A stretch of DNA of 64,000 nt from Panax quinquefolius (taxonomy: Eukaryota; Streptophyta; Magnoliopsida; Apiales; Araliaceae): contig CM035162.1 of the NCBI GenBank assembly GCA_020205615.1, positions 38,058,464 through 38,122,463 of the forward strand. Direction: 5' to 3'. Positions 1 to 12,640 of the stretch are shown one piece after another. Made by a program: the position numbers and the translations under genes. Every line of letters starts with the position of its first letter. Position 1 is the stretch's first letter. The notes under the pieces were generated by a model. That model ran no database searches. It was given only the letters and a program-made list of their open reading frames with translations, and had not been told where the DNA came from.

Positions 1-55
1 TTGGAATTGGATTCCATGATAACTAATTGGAGTTGAAATTGGATTTCATTTTCCT

Positions 56-480
56 AAAATAAAGGAGTTTATTTATGAATAGAGAAGTAAATCCATCTTT
101 CCTTAAATAAAGGAGTTTGTTTAGATATGAAATAAGATTTCATATTATTCAAAATAAAAGAGTTTATTTGTGAATAGGAAAGAGAATCCTAATTTCCTTA
201 AATAAAAGAGTTTATTTAAATATGGAATAAGATTTCATATTATTCAAAATAAAGGAGTTTATTTGTGAATAGGAAAGAATATCCGTGTTTCCTTTAATTA
301 AAGATTTTTTTTTTACATGGAATTGGATTCCATAATTAATTAAAATAAAGGAGTTTATTTTGATTAAAATTTTGATTAAAATAAAATAGTTTATTTTATT
401 CAAAATTGGATAAATTAAAATAAAATAGTTTTATTTTGATTTAAATTTGGATTAAAATAAAGGAGTTTATTTTGATTCAA
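56..480. repeat. 48/95-bp tandem repeat, AT-rich
   Basis: A motif of the form AAATAAARGAGTTTATTT recurs about every 48 bp (near 56, 105, 151, 200, 247, 341, 455). A longer 95-bp period is visible where the segment around 101 is repeated at 196 and again, diverged, at 291. The final copies degrade to AAATAAAATAGTTTATTT. No coding content is apparent. The small ORFs here are by-products of the repeat. Confidence 0.75.
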
Positions 481-1700
481 AATAGATTTTATACTAACTA
501 AATTTGCCCATTAAATGATATCGATATATATATATAAATGTTTATTATTCATAAGATGAATGTTAATTTATTGATGCGTATGGTGATGTATATGATAATA
601 AATGGGATTGATTATGGATTTATTGACGATGCGATTGGATTTTATTTTAGTTGGATGCATGAATGTATAGGTTTTATTAAATGGGGTTACTGCGTGCCTC
701 GTCTTCTCTAATTTTTCTAAATGTAAATTCTATCTCCTCACATGTACTTCCCTTATTTTTCTTGATCAAGGTTTCTATTTATTTTAAATAGTTTTGTAAT
801 AGGAATAGTTAGAATTAAATTTTGAAAAATTAGAGATCAAAAAGCAAGGCGCTTGAAGACTTGTTTGTAATAGAGCAGGGTTTAAATGTAATAGTTATAT
901 TTAAATATTATTTCTTGCACCTCTAGGGTTTGACCTTTTGGTTCACTTGGTGGCTCTAGTGAACGAAACTAGAATAAAAAGTCCATAATCAATCACGGGT
1001 AGAATATAGTATTCTATATATGCGTGCTTATACTATATATATTATATATTATGCAAACATGCTTGCGTGTTAATTAATATATTGTATTTTATATATATAT
1101 ATGTACATGCAGCGGCTAACAAGATGAGACAAATTAATAACAAACCCTCGATTTTTTATATTAAGTCCTAAGCGTTCAAAGATATTTGGAATATCGAGCA
1201 TTAAGCCTTCTAGCATGATAAAATTAATAGAGTATTAAATATTTAATATGAGTTTGTTGTGTCACCACAAAGCAAGTATTAAGTATTTAAGATGTTAATT
1301 TATCACATTTGATGCTTATAAAGAAAATTGAACAATATTGTTTTGTTGTGTCACCACAAGGATGATATTTTTCTTTTTGAATATATGGAGTGCTAGGTCG
1401 GACTTAACTTGGATAATTTTGATTCGGATGTGCCACCACTTGATCAAAATAATCTAAGAGGCAAAATCTGAGGAGTTGCGTAGTTGATGTAATTGACAAA
1501 AGTTGTCTACCTATTTATTTATATATAGTTTGTTGTGTCACCACAAGGCTATATACATTTGAAATGGGATCCTTATTCTCACTAGCGAGATCTTTAATTA
1601 GATTTTTGCGAACTATATAAGTGAGGTAATATAGTTTGAAGAAAATAGTGGGAGATACCAATTTAAAACAAGACCTAATTAATTTTGGTAATTAATAAAA
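481..1700. other. AT-rich stretch with recurring TGTGTCACCACAA motif
   Basis: No gene is recognised. The motif TTTGTTGTGTCACCACAA occurs near 1252, 1341 and 1527, with a variant TGTGCCACCACTTG near 1425. Since a decayed copia gag begins just downstream, this is most simply the leader or 5' LTR zone of that element. I could not find a matching 3' LTR, so that assignment is inference. Confidence 0.35.
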
Positions 1701-1799
1701 GAATGTATGTTAAAATGTTGTTAATTACAAATTCATTTACTGAAATTTTACAATGTCTAAAATTACTATCACCTTTGTGAAGCATATTAGATGCTAAAT

Positions 1800-2560
1800 T
1801 AATCGGGCCAAGAATTAAGCGGATTGGTTAAGGAATTTGAGAATAGTTCTCATGGTTGAAAAGCTATCTTATGTCATATCGCCTATCCTGTAATGGTTTG
1901 AGACAATGCCTCTGAGGAAGAGATTGCTACTTTTAGAAAGTGGCAAGATGATGCCTGATTAGCTCAATGCATCATGCTTACGTATCCATGAGTAATGAGC
2001 TTCAACGTCGACTGAAACTATGGATACTTCTACTATACTCTCCTTGCGTCAAGTAGTTGATGGTGAGGAAAGTAGGGTGATAGATATCGAGATATCTAAG
2101 GAGCTCTTCCGATCTAGAATGGCCAATGGCACTATAAATACAGACAAAAAGTTCTTAACATAATCAATTTGATTGAACAATTAGAATGACGGGTTTTGTC
2201 GTGGATGGGGAGTTGAGCGAATTTTGATCTTGCCTCACTCCCGACTCCTTTCACAATTGTTGTGAATTTTTCATATGAACAAGCTAGATATCGACTTTCT
2301 TTGATTTGCTTAACTTTATGTTGAAAAATGTTGAGTCACTTTCCAACGAAAGATCAAGTCTTACTAGTAGGGGCCAAAGGATCTTCGAAAAGAAGAAACG
2401 ATTCAAAGAAGGTAAATAGAAAGGCATAAACAAAGGATAATAAGAACAAAAGCGTCACGGATAGCAAGGAGTTTGCTTCCTTTGCAATAAGTCCGGACCT
2501 TTGAAAAGAAAGCTGCGAGAAGCATCTTGCGAGGCTAACCAAAGAAGCTTAGTGAAGTTT
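1800..2560 (+). pseudogene. copia gag remnant
   Basis: Broken reading frames on the plus strand give blocks typical of copia Gag: RIVLMVEKLSYV (near 1845), EEEIATFRKWQDDA (near 1915), a LINLIEQLE block near 2165 and a lysine-rich tail after DQVLLVGAKGSSKRR near 2355. Stops and frameshifts separate the blocks. Gag would normally form the particle that packages element RNA; this copy cannot encode one. Confidence 0.65.
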
Positions 2561-3039
2561 CGGTTCTGAATCGATTTTATTCATGATTGAAATAAATTTT
2601 TCTTTAAAATCGAGGTTCTACTTGGGTATTGGATCTGAGCTTTGGTTATCATAAATATAGATTTATGAAGGGACCAAGCAGTAGAAAGTTAAACAAAGAT
2701 AAGTAATCCTATAATAAAGGGAAATGTAACAAAGGTTGCTACATTAGCCATAGAAACTTATAATTTAACAATGCCTACTGGCAAATCTATTAAGTCGATA
2801 AGTTGTTATTGTATTCCATTTCTTGTTAAAAATATTATTTCTATTTTATTGTTGACAATGAAATCTTTGGTATTATAATTAAGAACAATTGTTGTTCTAT
2901 TTATAATATTAATGTTTTGTATAGAACGAATATTACTTAATAAATTTAGTATACTTGACTTACGTGAAAATATATTTTTACAAAATTGAACAAACTAAAA
3001 TAAGAAAAGGAGATGATCATTCAAAGAGTTGAATGTGTG

Positions 3040-3570
3040 TATTTGCCGAAATACAATTGTGAATTATTTGAAAGGTTGAAAGAATTGAAATGAAACAAAT
3101 TAGCAAAATATTAAGATTCTTTGATTAGATCGAGGAATAAATACTTGTGCAATAAATTTCTAGATCATCTCAAATGGTTTTCTCATAATGGACACATCGA
3201 TCTGTGATAATTGATTGATGTATCTGAAAGGAAAAATCGTACCTATTTGAACATGAATGCGGTCCAGTAATGATTTTTCCGAGCATTCCGGTATCCTCAC
3301 AGGGTCGTATCCTAGAAATGGTAGCATATCTCTGAAAAGGTAACCTCAAAATCCGGGCCCAAGACTCCATAAAAGTTATGGATAGGGAGGATTCCTAATC
3401 TTAAGTATGTTAAGATAAGGGGTTGTCCAACTTATGTGAAAAGGTTTCAAAGGATAAGCTTGGGACAAGATTTGACAAGTCTGATTTATGGGACATCCTA
3501 AAGTAAGTTTAGGGTATATGTTCTATAATCCTACTTAGCAAAAGGTGTTTGTTCTGAAACACGCTTTGCC
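3040..3570 (+). pseudogene. copia integrase remnant
   Basis: Plus-strand translation gives CELFERLKELK, HNGHIDL, VSERKNRTYLNMN, VTSKSGPKTP and GCPTYVKRF. These correspond to the end of the copia integrase core and the linker before reverse transcriptase (family pattern: VSERRNRTLL, then GCPAYVKR). Several stop codons interrupt it. The 66-residue ORF on the opposite strand here is a shadow. Confidence 0.7.
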
Positions 3571-3749
3571 TTCTAAGATAAAGGTGTTTATTATTAAAAG
3601 GGGCTAGTGGTAGGATAATAGATCTTGAAGAGTTCAAGAACCACAAAACCACTATAAGTCAAATAAGAGGAACACAGTAGATAGACCTATTGTACCACAA
3701 TAAATAATCGTAAATGCAGAATAGATGCAGAAGATACCTAGGAGGTATG

Positions 3750-4880
3750 GATTCATCATAGATGATGATGATGAGGTACATCATAGAAGATGATGATCCG
3801 ATTACATACGATGAGGTAAGTGTTGTATGAACACTCGGAGAAATGGATTGAAGCAAGTCTCTCAAATATGGAACATTACGTTTTGATGANNNNNNNNNNN
3901 NNNNNNNNNNNNNNNNNNNNNNNNNNNNNNNNNNNNNNNNNNNNNNNNNNNNNNNNNNNNNNNNNNNNNNNNNNNNNNNNNNNNNNNNNAAAGAGTTTGA
4001 TTTTATCAAAACAAGAATGAACCTAGTGTGTACAAAAGGGTCAATTGGGAGCGCCGTGAAATTTCTAGTATTATATGTTGATATATTACGAATAAGGAAT
4101 GACATATTAATGCTACAATCAGTAAAGATAAAGTTGTCTAAATATTCCACCACGAATGATTTGGAAAGAGTATCGTTATTGGGGATATAAATCTATATAG
4201 ATAGATTTAAGAGGATGCTCGACTTAACTCAAGGAACTTATATTCATTTGATGCTAAAGTCGTTTAGCATGGCAAACTCCAAGAGATGTCTCATATTGAT
4301 GAGTCATGGAGTGTCTCTCTCTTAATTAATAGTCCCCATAGACTCATAAAAGAGAGATCGCATGAGTAACTATCATGTATGCAATGAAATGTACGAGACC
4401 TGATGATGATCAGTCATATTCTAGAGAAGTTCACTATGAGTCAGTGAAAAACATCTTAAAGTACTTAACTGGCACTAAGGATGTGATCATATTCATGGTG
4501 GGTCAGAATTAAAAATAGAGGGCTTAATAGACTCAAGTTTTTCAGACACACCAAGACGACATAAAATCCACTTTAAGGTAAAGGGTTACCTTGAACGGTG
4601 ATGCAGTGAATTGGAAAGGTTTCAAACAGCAAAGAGTTGCTGGTTTAGTGATAAAGACAAAGTATATGGCTATAAATGAAGCTACAAGTTGATTGTTTGG
4701 ATGAAAAGTTCATTACAGAACTAGGAATAGTTTCTAAGTCTCATCTTGGATCTAAACATGTGTTGTGGCACTTTTATTTGATTATAAGAATCATTGAAAG
4801 ATGGGAAACCACTATAGAGATAGTGGACTCTCAAGAACAACATTACATATCCATTAACTAAAGCTTATCCAATGTACGGG
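3750..4880 (+). pseudogene. copia reverse transcriptase / RNase H remnant (spans N gap)
   Basis: Before the gap the plus strand encodes DDDPITYDEV and EKWIEASLSNMEHY, the usual start of copia RT. After the gap come KFLVLYVD, the region of the YVDD active site but damaged, then LTQGTYIHLML, SMANSKRCL, MYAMKCTRPD, YESVKNILKYL and NGDAVNWKGFKQ, which lead into RNase H. Many stops make it non-functional. The gap removes the middle of the RT, so part of the apparent damage cannot be assessed. Confidence 0.8.
3890..3989. other. Assembly gap (100 Ns)
   Basis: Exactly one run of about 100 unknown bases. Both flanks belong to the same copia RT region in the same orientation. The gap therefore probably lies inside that element, and its true length is unknown. 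Confidence 0.97.
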
Positions 4881-4945
4881 ATAATCGTCACTTAGAGAAG
4901 AAGGGTATGAGATACCATGACGATTGGCTTTAAAGTGCAAGTGGG

Positions 4946-5958
4946 AGATTGAAAGTAGTATGCACACAAGCCAATCATGTTTGATGATAAAGCATATACT
5001 TTATAACAATCTTATTCATTTATTAATAAAAAGTATTAATTTATTAAAGGCTTTTAATTATCTACGTGATCTTTGTTTTATAATATGTGATAAACCCATA
5101 GTTTTAAGCAATGCTTTTAGAATAATGATGATGATCATTCTAATGAGATCTAAATTCTTAAAAGCTTAAAACTAAAATAGTTCCCAATCGTTGGATTACT
5201 AAATTGGGGATTAGTGAATCCGGATATATTGGTACATCGTTGATTGCTCATTGGATGAGGATGATTGATCTCATGATCATTTGTGTGGAACACTAAAGCA
5301 AGTATGTAGGTGCTTATTAGAATAAGTTCATCGAACATGGCTCGCTAAGGAATACCTAATGGAGTTTTACTTGCTGTCGATAGGAATTCCTGTAGTGATA
5401 GTAGTATGATAGTGATCCTTGGACTTGAGATCATCATACTTATCTTGTGTATGATGAGTTATACTTTGACTTATTCCTTAAGACCCTTAGGGTATATCAA
5501 AGGGTATGCTTAGGTATAATAAGTTGTATATGGAGATAATGTATTATCAATAAAGAATCTACCGCTTCTAGTAAAAGAAGAGAAATGTCATATGTGATTC
5601 GATAATCCTTGGCCAAGGCAGAATAAAATTAGAAAAGAGTTTTTAATTTGCATTATTTGGAGTTGTGCATTTAAGAGTCGAAATACATATAATTAAATAA
5701 AATAAGACTTGACAATAATTCCATGTCTTATATTTAATTGGGACATTGTATGGTGGAAGGATTGAATTATCAGAACTATTTACTCAAAGGTTCTTTTATG
5801 ATTAATGTTAAAATCTATATTATCCGAAAAAGTCGTTAATCGCTAGGGAGACTTATTCTATCAGTAGAATAAATATTATTTATTTAAATAAATTAATAGT
5901 TTAATTTATTTATTTAAATAAGATTAAAATTGTTCTAATTGATTTATTCACAACCTAT
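4946..5958. other. Post-pol / 3' LTR-like zone of the copia element
   Basis: AT-rich sequence after the copia polypurine tract. It should contain the 3' LTR, but I see no clear end and no second copy in the window. Small ORFs on both strands have no recognisable domain. Confidence 0.35.
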
Positions 5959-5959
5959 T

Positions 5960-8557
5960 TAATATGGAGAACCTAAAGGGTCACGATGATTTATTCAATA
6001 GTCACAATCATACCAAATCAACAATTCAACTTTGCAGACTCTTGGCCAAGAGAGAACCCATAGTCATCATACCAATAACTCTACCCATCTTTACACTTAA
6101 GTCAAAGAGAAATTAATATCATCATTAGGGTTATAAAAATGTTATATATGATAATAAAAATAATATAATCAACATATAGATTTAATCTCAAGAGTAATAT
6201 TCATAACTCAACTATAATTTGGTGAGAAAAAGAAACCAATTTTATCGTGAATAGTACCGTGAATAAGAACTCGTGAATAAGTAACTCATGAATAATAACT
6301 CGTGAATAAGAACTCATGAATAGTAAAACCCGACTCAAAAAGGTAGAAATTCCACAATAAAATTCATACCAATATTTCGGTATAATGATATTGAAATAAC
6401 ATTTCTTAAACTTATAAACAATTTATTTTAATTGTTTACACTTTACTAAATAATGCATTTAATCATCCTAAAATGCCAAACTTATAAGATTTCATCACCA
6501 ATAACCAAAACCTTCATCAAAAATCTGCATATACCTCATATAGGATTCTCAAGCCATAAAATCCTATTTTCCAATTTTCTTACTTCACATAACATATTTA
6601 ATTCATTTACTCATAACTAGTTCATTTTCATGAAAAATACAAAATCAGTTCCAAAAATATTTTTTTTCTGGAATTTAGCAGAATATAGTTCCATATTGAA
6701 CATATATTTTTCTCAGAATTTTTAAAATTCATTTACTATTTTTCATATGGCCAAAATCGTAGAATATTTAGACATTTATCATAAATTGTACTTTTATCCA
6801 AAATTTTCGAACTTCACAAAGTACACTAATATTATATCAAAATACTCACAAGAATACACTCGATAATATAAAAGAGAAAGAGAAAAACTTGAGCTTTACG
6901 GTGTGATTTTTAATTCTAACCTAAGCACCTATTTATAGGAAAATGCTTAGAACACCAAAGCGTAAAATTTAATATAATATTAATATATTTTTTAAAAATT
7001 CCTACGCACCCTCATTTGATCAAAACATCACCACACATGTATCAAACTCACGAAACGTTTTTCTAAAAAAATCATTTAAAGCTCCAAAATAAAATAAAAT
7101 CAATTATTCCTAACTTCAATAATTCATAATAAATAGCCCTTTTATCGTAAAAATTTGAATCTCACGATTTTTATAGGAAATTCAATTCTCTACAACTTTG
7201 CGAGAAGAAAGTTTTTCCAAATTCCAAACAAAATTGACCAAAATCCATATCTGACAAACGATTTCTGTGTGCTATAATCAAATTTCACGGTCAGAAATGG
7301 GTTCACCAACATATTTAACATGTTTTAAACAACTTTTGCAACAAAAATACTCTTCCTCCTCATATACTCATATATCCCACATTCATTGTAAAAATATCAC
7401 CATTATTATATTATAATAAAATATTATTTTATCGGAAAAGATAAAATATCGATTTTCAACAATTGTCACTTTAAAATTTACTCCATCTATATCCACATAA
7501 AATGAATATTTTTCTTATCATATAAATCAATAATTAATTATTCACAAATAATATTACGAATCACAATAATGATGACCAAGGTTCCTGTGAGAGGGCTTTC
7601 CAATAAGAATTTCTCTCTTCTTGGCGCTTGCAATTAGGTGACCAAACCTCTCCTTGATGTAACTTTCTAGACATTGCCAATAATGCTATCTAATAATATT
7701 ATTCAAATAATATGAATTATTGATTTGATAATGGAAAATCTTTGTAAAGTGAATTATTAAAACAACGATAATATAAAATATCAACGCAATAATTATTGAA
7801 TCAAAAATAAAATATTGAATGCGATAATTCTTTAATAATTATTAGAGTAGTGCCTTCTTACGTAAGAATCAATAATTGTGCAATCACCGCAATCTTCTTT
7901 ATGCGCAACAACGGGTATTACTGTTTCAACCACAAGGGTATTCCAACGATTGTTAATTGAGTAACGATTACAATTATTATTTATAAAACTCAAATTTTTC
8001 ATTTTCTTCATACGACGCTTATTCATTATAGGGCCCACAATGGTCATTTGCTATCCGTCTGAATATTCCCCACGTAAAGAATATTCCACGACCAAACGAA
8101 TATTTCTCGACAACAATGAATATTTTATAACCACTTGCATATTTTGAAAAAAATTCATATATCACCCTTAACTTTAACTTTTATCAATTTAACCATTTAC
8201 TAAATAGTAATTATAAGAAAAAATGAATACTTTTATTTCAAATAATTCGGGTCTTACAACTACGTCCGTTATTTGTAAAAACTCAAATTGTCATTTCTTC
8301 ATCCAATGCGCTTATTCAGTTATAGGGCCCTGAATGGTCGCGACAGATCGCATTTAATATTCTCCGACAAAAAGAATATTCCACGACCAAACGAATATTC
8401 CCCGACAATTGAATATTTTATAACCACTTGCGTATTTTGAAAAAAAAATTCATATCTCACCCTTAACTTTAAACTTTTATCAATTTAATCATTTACTGAA
8501 TAGTTATTATAAGAAAAATTGAATACTTTTATTTCATAAAATTCGGGGTCTTACAAT
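5960..8557 (-). mobile_element. Ty3/gypsy-type LTR, copy A (minus strand), with duplicated terminus
   Basis: On the minus strand the LTR starts at 8557 with TGTAAGACCCCGAATTTTAT. Immediately outside it, in plus coordinates, is CTCCCCTCCTTATGAAATTT, the complement of a polypurine tract plus the usual gypsy pol-end sequence. This marks A as the 3' LTR of a minus-strand element. Sequence from about 5975 aligns collinearly with copy C (22540-24577). The last ~300 bp occurs twice in tandem (about 7960-8258 and 8259-8557). A degenerate GTGAATAGTAACTC repeat occupies 6245-6325. A TATA-like CTATTTATAGG lies near 6930 in promoter position. Confidence 0.65.
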
Positions 8558-9560
8558 CTCCCCTCCTTATGAAATTTCGTCCCAAAATTTACGTACCTGG
8601 TATTTCGAAAAGTTGAGAATACCTTGCTTTCATTTCAGATTCTATCTCCGGTCATCACAACTTCTCCATTGCTCATCTCCGTGATAACTTCATTTGGGGT
8701 CTTCACTTGTTGGGAAGTCACGACAACCGCTCTCCTTGAACTACCCTATTTTGACTTGTCTGCAGCAAAGATTTGGCGTCATCACTACCGTTGGAATATA
8801 CTTTTCTATAGGCATATTCCTCCTCAATTGCCTCGTCAGACTCTCGATTCATGATCTAAATCATCAATCTTCGATCCATATCAAATTCAGGTTGACCACT
8901 CATGCATGTGGTAATTCAAAACTCGATATTGGGTTCTCCCCAATTGCTTTCCAAAAAGAGAAATTCATATCATCTATTTTAGTCTTCTTAGATCTACATC
9001 TCTTTCCACAATATCCACGTGTCGATGCGGCTTTTGCCACGCATCGCTTATTCTCACTGCTTCGGTTTTTCTTCTTTTAGCTCGATTCCATCTTTATCAT
9101 CTTATACTCGCCAAAGAATGCTTACATTCAAGCATCACATATCGGGTAACATGAAGCTTGAATTGTTGCATCCTTTTGCTCCACGATCTTTAATCGTTCT
9201 TCACCTTTCTTCTTCCTCACTCTCGCCTTATTACCTCTGCGACCATCTCGTGCAACTATCAATTCTTCACTCACCACATGGATTTCTAATTCCTTCTTTG
9301 CACGACATCACATTATCCCGGTTGGTGATTAGAGGTATCCCCACGGTCTCATTCACTCCATCATTAACATTCTCAAAGAACCATTCTCAAATACTGCCAT
9401 AAAACAAGGGTTAATTAAACAAATTAACATATCACATAATATCCTGATATTATGACTGACCAACAAATAAGCTTAGGTAGGACACACTAGCGAAGGATTT
9501 ACTCATCTCTCCCCTCCTAGTTATATTCCCGATCTCCTTGGAGACCATATCCCTAAGCTC
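8558..9560. other. Remnant internal region of gypsy-type element
   Basis: Begins with the complement of a polypurine tract, AAGGAGGGGAG, at about 8560-8572. No pol domain can be read on the minus strand, so most of the element body has been lost or replaced. Plus-strand ORFs up to 128 codons (8624-9402) show no known domain and overlap in different frames. I treat them as chance. Confidence 0.4.
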
Positions 9561-9565
9561 TGTGT

Positions 9566-10811
9566 GATGAGTGAGTTTTATACACATGAATTGGATACAT
9601 TCGGGCTTAATTTATTGTTGTTCTCAAGTCTTTTAAGATGTTTTTCTGTGTTTGTGTCTATTCAAGCATGTTTTATATTATTTTGTAGGATTTGGGACAA
9701 AAGTTACTTGGATCGACGTTTGGGGTGGCTAGATTCGAGTTTTCGGCTTGCCATTTACACAACAGTCACTTCAGAGCCAATTTGAGTACTGCAATAGACC
9801 TTATTTCGAAATTCTTAAATAATGAAAGTTGTAGACCTACTTTTCCTCTTTCCGGAACATCTTTAATCATCGAAATCGGAGTTCGGACGAAGAAGTTATG
9901 GCCATTTTCCCAAAGGACGTCGGAGCAGAAAATGTCAGAACTTGTAACAGCGCCGGGACGCTATTCTTAGTTCATTTTCCAGCGCCGGGGCGCTATAAGC
10001 CGATTCTCGGCGTCGTGAATTGTCTTTGGCCTGGGAAGAGGTGGGTGCACAAGGGCGACGCGTTTTGGGCGAATTTTTACACCTTTTTGACTCCAAATTG
10101 GATTGGGTTTGTTCCAAAACTAAAAATTGGACTTGTAACCTATAAATACATGATGTAAGGCATAAAATAGGGGGCAGGCTTTGAGCGTCAAGCCCAGCGT
10201 TGGGGCGCTGGGAGAAGAGGTTGGTGTGGCATGGACACGTTTTGGGCGAATTTTGACACCTTTTTGACTCAAATTGGATTGGGTTTGTTCTTAAACTCAA
10301 AATTGGACTTGTAACCTATAAATACATGATGTAAGGAATAAAATAAAAAAGAGATTACATTGCTTAGCCTAGAATAAACACTTCTTTAGATTAGAACATA
10401 ACCCTAGTTCTTATTAGTTTTGGAGATTGAAGCAAATTGAAGAACACTGAAGATCAAGAGCAAGATCAAGAGGGGAGCATCAGATTTGCTGACAACAGAT
10501 TCTATTCTCTTCTCTTATCATACTTTTATCCTTTAATGTCTATTCAATTGTGGATTCTTGATTTTAATTCATTAATTATGAACTAACTCTTTCATTAAGA
10601 TTTCAATTGAACTTTTTATGATTATGAATTGATTATTTGATTTATTCTAATTATTTATGTTGAAGTGAATTGTTCATCTTGCTTTGTGCTTATTGATTAA
10701 TTATCTGATCAGTAATTACCTTGTTACTCTAGAAGGAATTGAGAAAGGAATTCTAGGGTTAGAACTGGGCATGGTGACACGTGACTTAGTTATTTGCACA
10801 GTGAATAATTA
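9566..10811 (+). repeat. Unclassified dispersed-repeat-like segment with internal duplication
   Basis: GC-richer than its surroundings. A ~110-bp stretch (about 10058-10165) containing GTAACCTATAAATACATGAT is repeated at 10233-10345. The motif GCGCCGGGGCGCT recurs in variants at 9950, 9982 and 10195. The TATA-like TATAAATACATGATG occurs in both copies and is followed by leader-like sequence. The layout suggests the promoter/leader of a non-coding retroelement rather than a protein gene. No protein match is recognised. Confidence 0.45.
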
Positions 10812-11627
10812 GGTCCATTCCATACAACCCATTCCATCAATTATATCCACATAAAATAAATATTTCCTTATCATATAAATCAATAATTAATTATTAACAA
10901 ATAATATTACAGAATTACAATAATGACAACCAGTGCGCCTCCTCAGGAAAGGGGGTTTTCCAATAAAATTTCTCCTCATCGGCGCCAAGAATTATTAGGT
11001 GAAAAAGCTCTCCTCGACGAACTTTCTAGACATTGCTAATAATGTTATCTAATAATATTATTCAAATAATATGAATTATTGATCCGATAATGGGAAATAT
11101 TGTGCAAGTTGATAATTATTGAAACAACAATAATATAAAATATCAACGCAGAAATTATTGAATCAATAAAATAAAATATTGAATAATGAATTCACCGTAA
11201 CAATTATTGAGTATTGCCTTCTTAAGTAAGGATCAATAATTCAAAATCTTTATGAAAACGTGTCTTCACATGCAATAACGCTGACATCAGATTTTAACCA
11301 CCGGGTATTCCAACAATGTTAACGGTAATAACTACGCCGTTATTTGTAAAAACTCAAATTTGTCGTTTTCTTCATCCGACAGTTATTCATTATAGGGCCC
11401 ATTAAATGGTCTTGCATTGTCAATGCGAATATTCTCCGACGTAAAGAATATTCCACGGCCAAACGAATATTTCCCCACAATTGAATATTTTATAACCACT
11501 TGTGTATTTTGAAAAAAATTCATATCTCACCCTTAACTTTAAACTTTTATCAATTTAATCATTTACTGAATAGTTATTATAAGAAAAATTGAATACTTTT
11601 ATTTCATAAAATTTGGGGTCTTACAGA
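10812..11627 (-). mobile_element. Gypsy-type LTR, copy B, internally deleted
   Basis: The right part (10845-11627) aligns with the ends of copies A and C and finishes with GGGGTCTTACA. The left edge, AGGTCCATTCCATACAACCC, matches the opposite end of copy C (about 21244). The two LTR ends are therefore joined after loss of roughly 2.5 kb. B may be the partner 5' LTR of copy A, but no primer-binding site is obvious. Confidence 0.55.
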
Positions 11628-11956
11628 CTATATAACTTAAGACATGTTTAAGTTAATATATGAATGAATGGATATGATTGTGTAGTATAGTGAACACCAA
11701 ATCTGAGGTAAAAGTGACCCGAATTTGAGGACGTTACACCTAAACCCCAGTTAATAGACCCTAAACTTTAGGTAATAAATGTTAAACCCTGATTAAGTAG
11801 TTCATAAACTATAAACATTTGTTAGTAAAGGTAAAACTCTTATGATCATGTTGATTCTCAGTTTCTAATTATCATGGTTGTTCATTTTTGTTTTCAATGG
11901 TATAGATGGTGTATGACTTATAAGGATTCATAGCAAATAAATATTATGGATCATTA

Positions 11957-11959
<3 letters not shown>

Positions 11960-12015
<56 letters not shown>

Positions 12016-12223
12016 AAAAAAAAAAAAGTCCGGTTCCTATCCAGACTCCCAGACTTTCTTAAAATGCAGACTTTTTTCTTTCTCTTTTTTTTAAAACAAC
12101 TATTTTTTTTTTAATATTTCATGGAACTGGAATTTTTACATAATACAGTATTTTGGGTGTGATTTGGATACATATAACAAACATAAGCAGTAGATAAACC
12201 GGGATCCCGGAATGGATCCTGAT

Positions 12224-12264
<41 letters not shown>
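11960..12264. mobile_element. ~200-bp MITE-like element between (TA)n/(GA)n tracts
   Basis: A (TA)n tract (11960-11991) and (GA)n/(A)n run precede a segment from 12028 to 12225, followed by another (TA)n tract to 12264. The segment includes TTGGGTGTGATTTGGATACA and shares its sequence with both arms of the foldback element at 61020-61332. Both copies lie between TA tracts and start or end with GTCCGG-type sequence. Confidence 0.6.
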
Positions 12265-12268
<4 letters not shown>

Positions 12269-12331
12269 ATGGTGGTGGGGTTAGGTTCACCCTCATCAAG
12301 AGGCACTACCCACCACACTCCCAGTCCCAGA

Positions 12332-12640
12332 TAAGGGTGTAAACGAACCGAGTCGATTCGAGTATTGAGTTGTTCAGATTTGGTTCACAAAATTTATCGA
12401 GTATAAAATAACGTTTGATTGAGGCTCATTTAGCTACCGAAGTGAAAGCACGATTACGAATCGAGCCCCGACGCAGTTGGGACTTTTCCAACGAATATGA
12501 TCCGAGTATCAATAAAAATTATAATTTGAGGAGGTTCTCAGTAGATTTATCGAACTTTAAAATGTCTTCATATTTGACTTATTTATATTTGAGTCGAGTT
12601 CAAATCAAATTTTTAATCAAACGGTATTAATCGGTTTTAA
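12332..12640. mobile_element. hAT-like non-autonomous fragment (GTGTAAACGA end)
   Basis: Begins AAGGGTGTAAACGAACCGAG and continues with GAGTCGATTCGAGT-type text, a pattern common at the ends of plant hAT-type non-autonomous elements. No clear opposite terminus or target duplication was found. The 71-codon ORF starting at 12415 lies wholly inside it and has no recognised domain. Confidence 0.35.

Larger units (their letters stand above)
1700..4945 (+). mobile_element. Decayed Ty1/copia retrotransposon (gag-IN-RT-RH order)
   Basis: Reading across frames on the plus strand gives copia-type gag, integrase, reverse transcriptase and RNase H in the expected order, all broken by stops and frameshifts. 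A purine-rich tract (GTGCAAGTGGGAG, about 4938-4950) follows RNase H, as the polypurine tract does in this superfamily. No intact ORF remains and no LTR pair could be matched, so the element is old and inactive. A gap of Ns falls inside the RT. Confidence 0.8.

Noticed and set aside
8624..9402. Three overlapping plus-strand ORFs of 76-128 codons
   Set aside because: No recognisable motif, different frames, inside a decayed retroelement interior.
9935..10300. 121-codon minus-strand ORF, and overlapping plus ORFs
   Set aside because: Covers the duplicated GCGCC-rich repeat twice; the two halves of the protein are the same repeat.
12136..12318. ORF with YIYIYIYI tract
   Set aside because: Translation of the (TA)n microsatellite; the same applies to 29279-29677 and 60876-61244.
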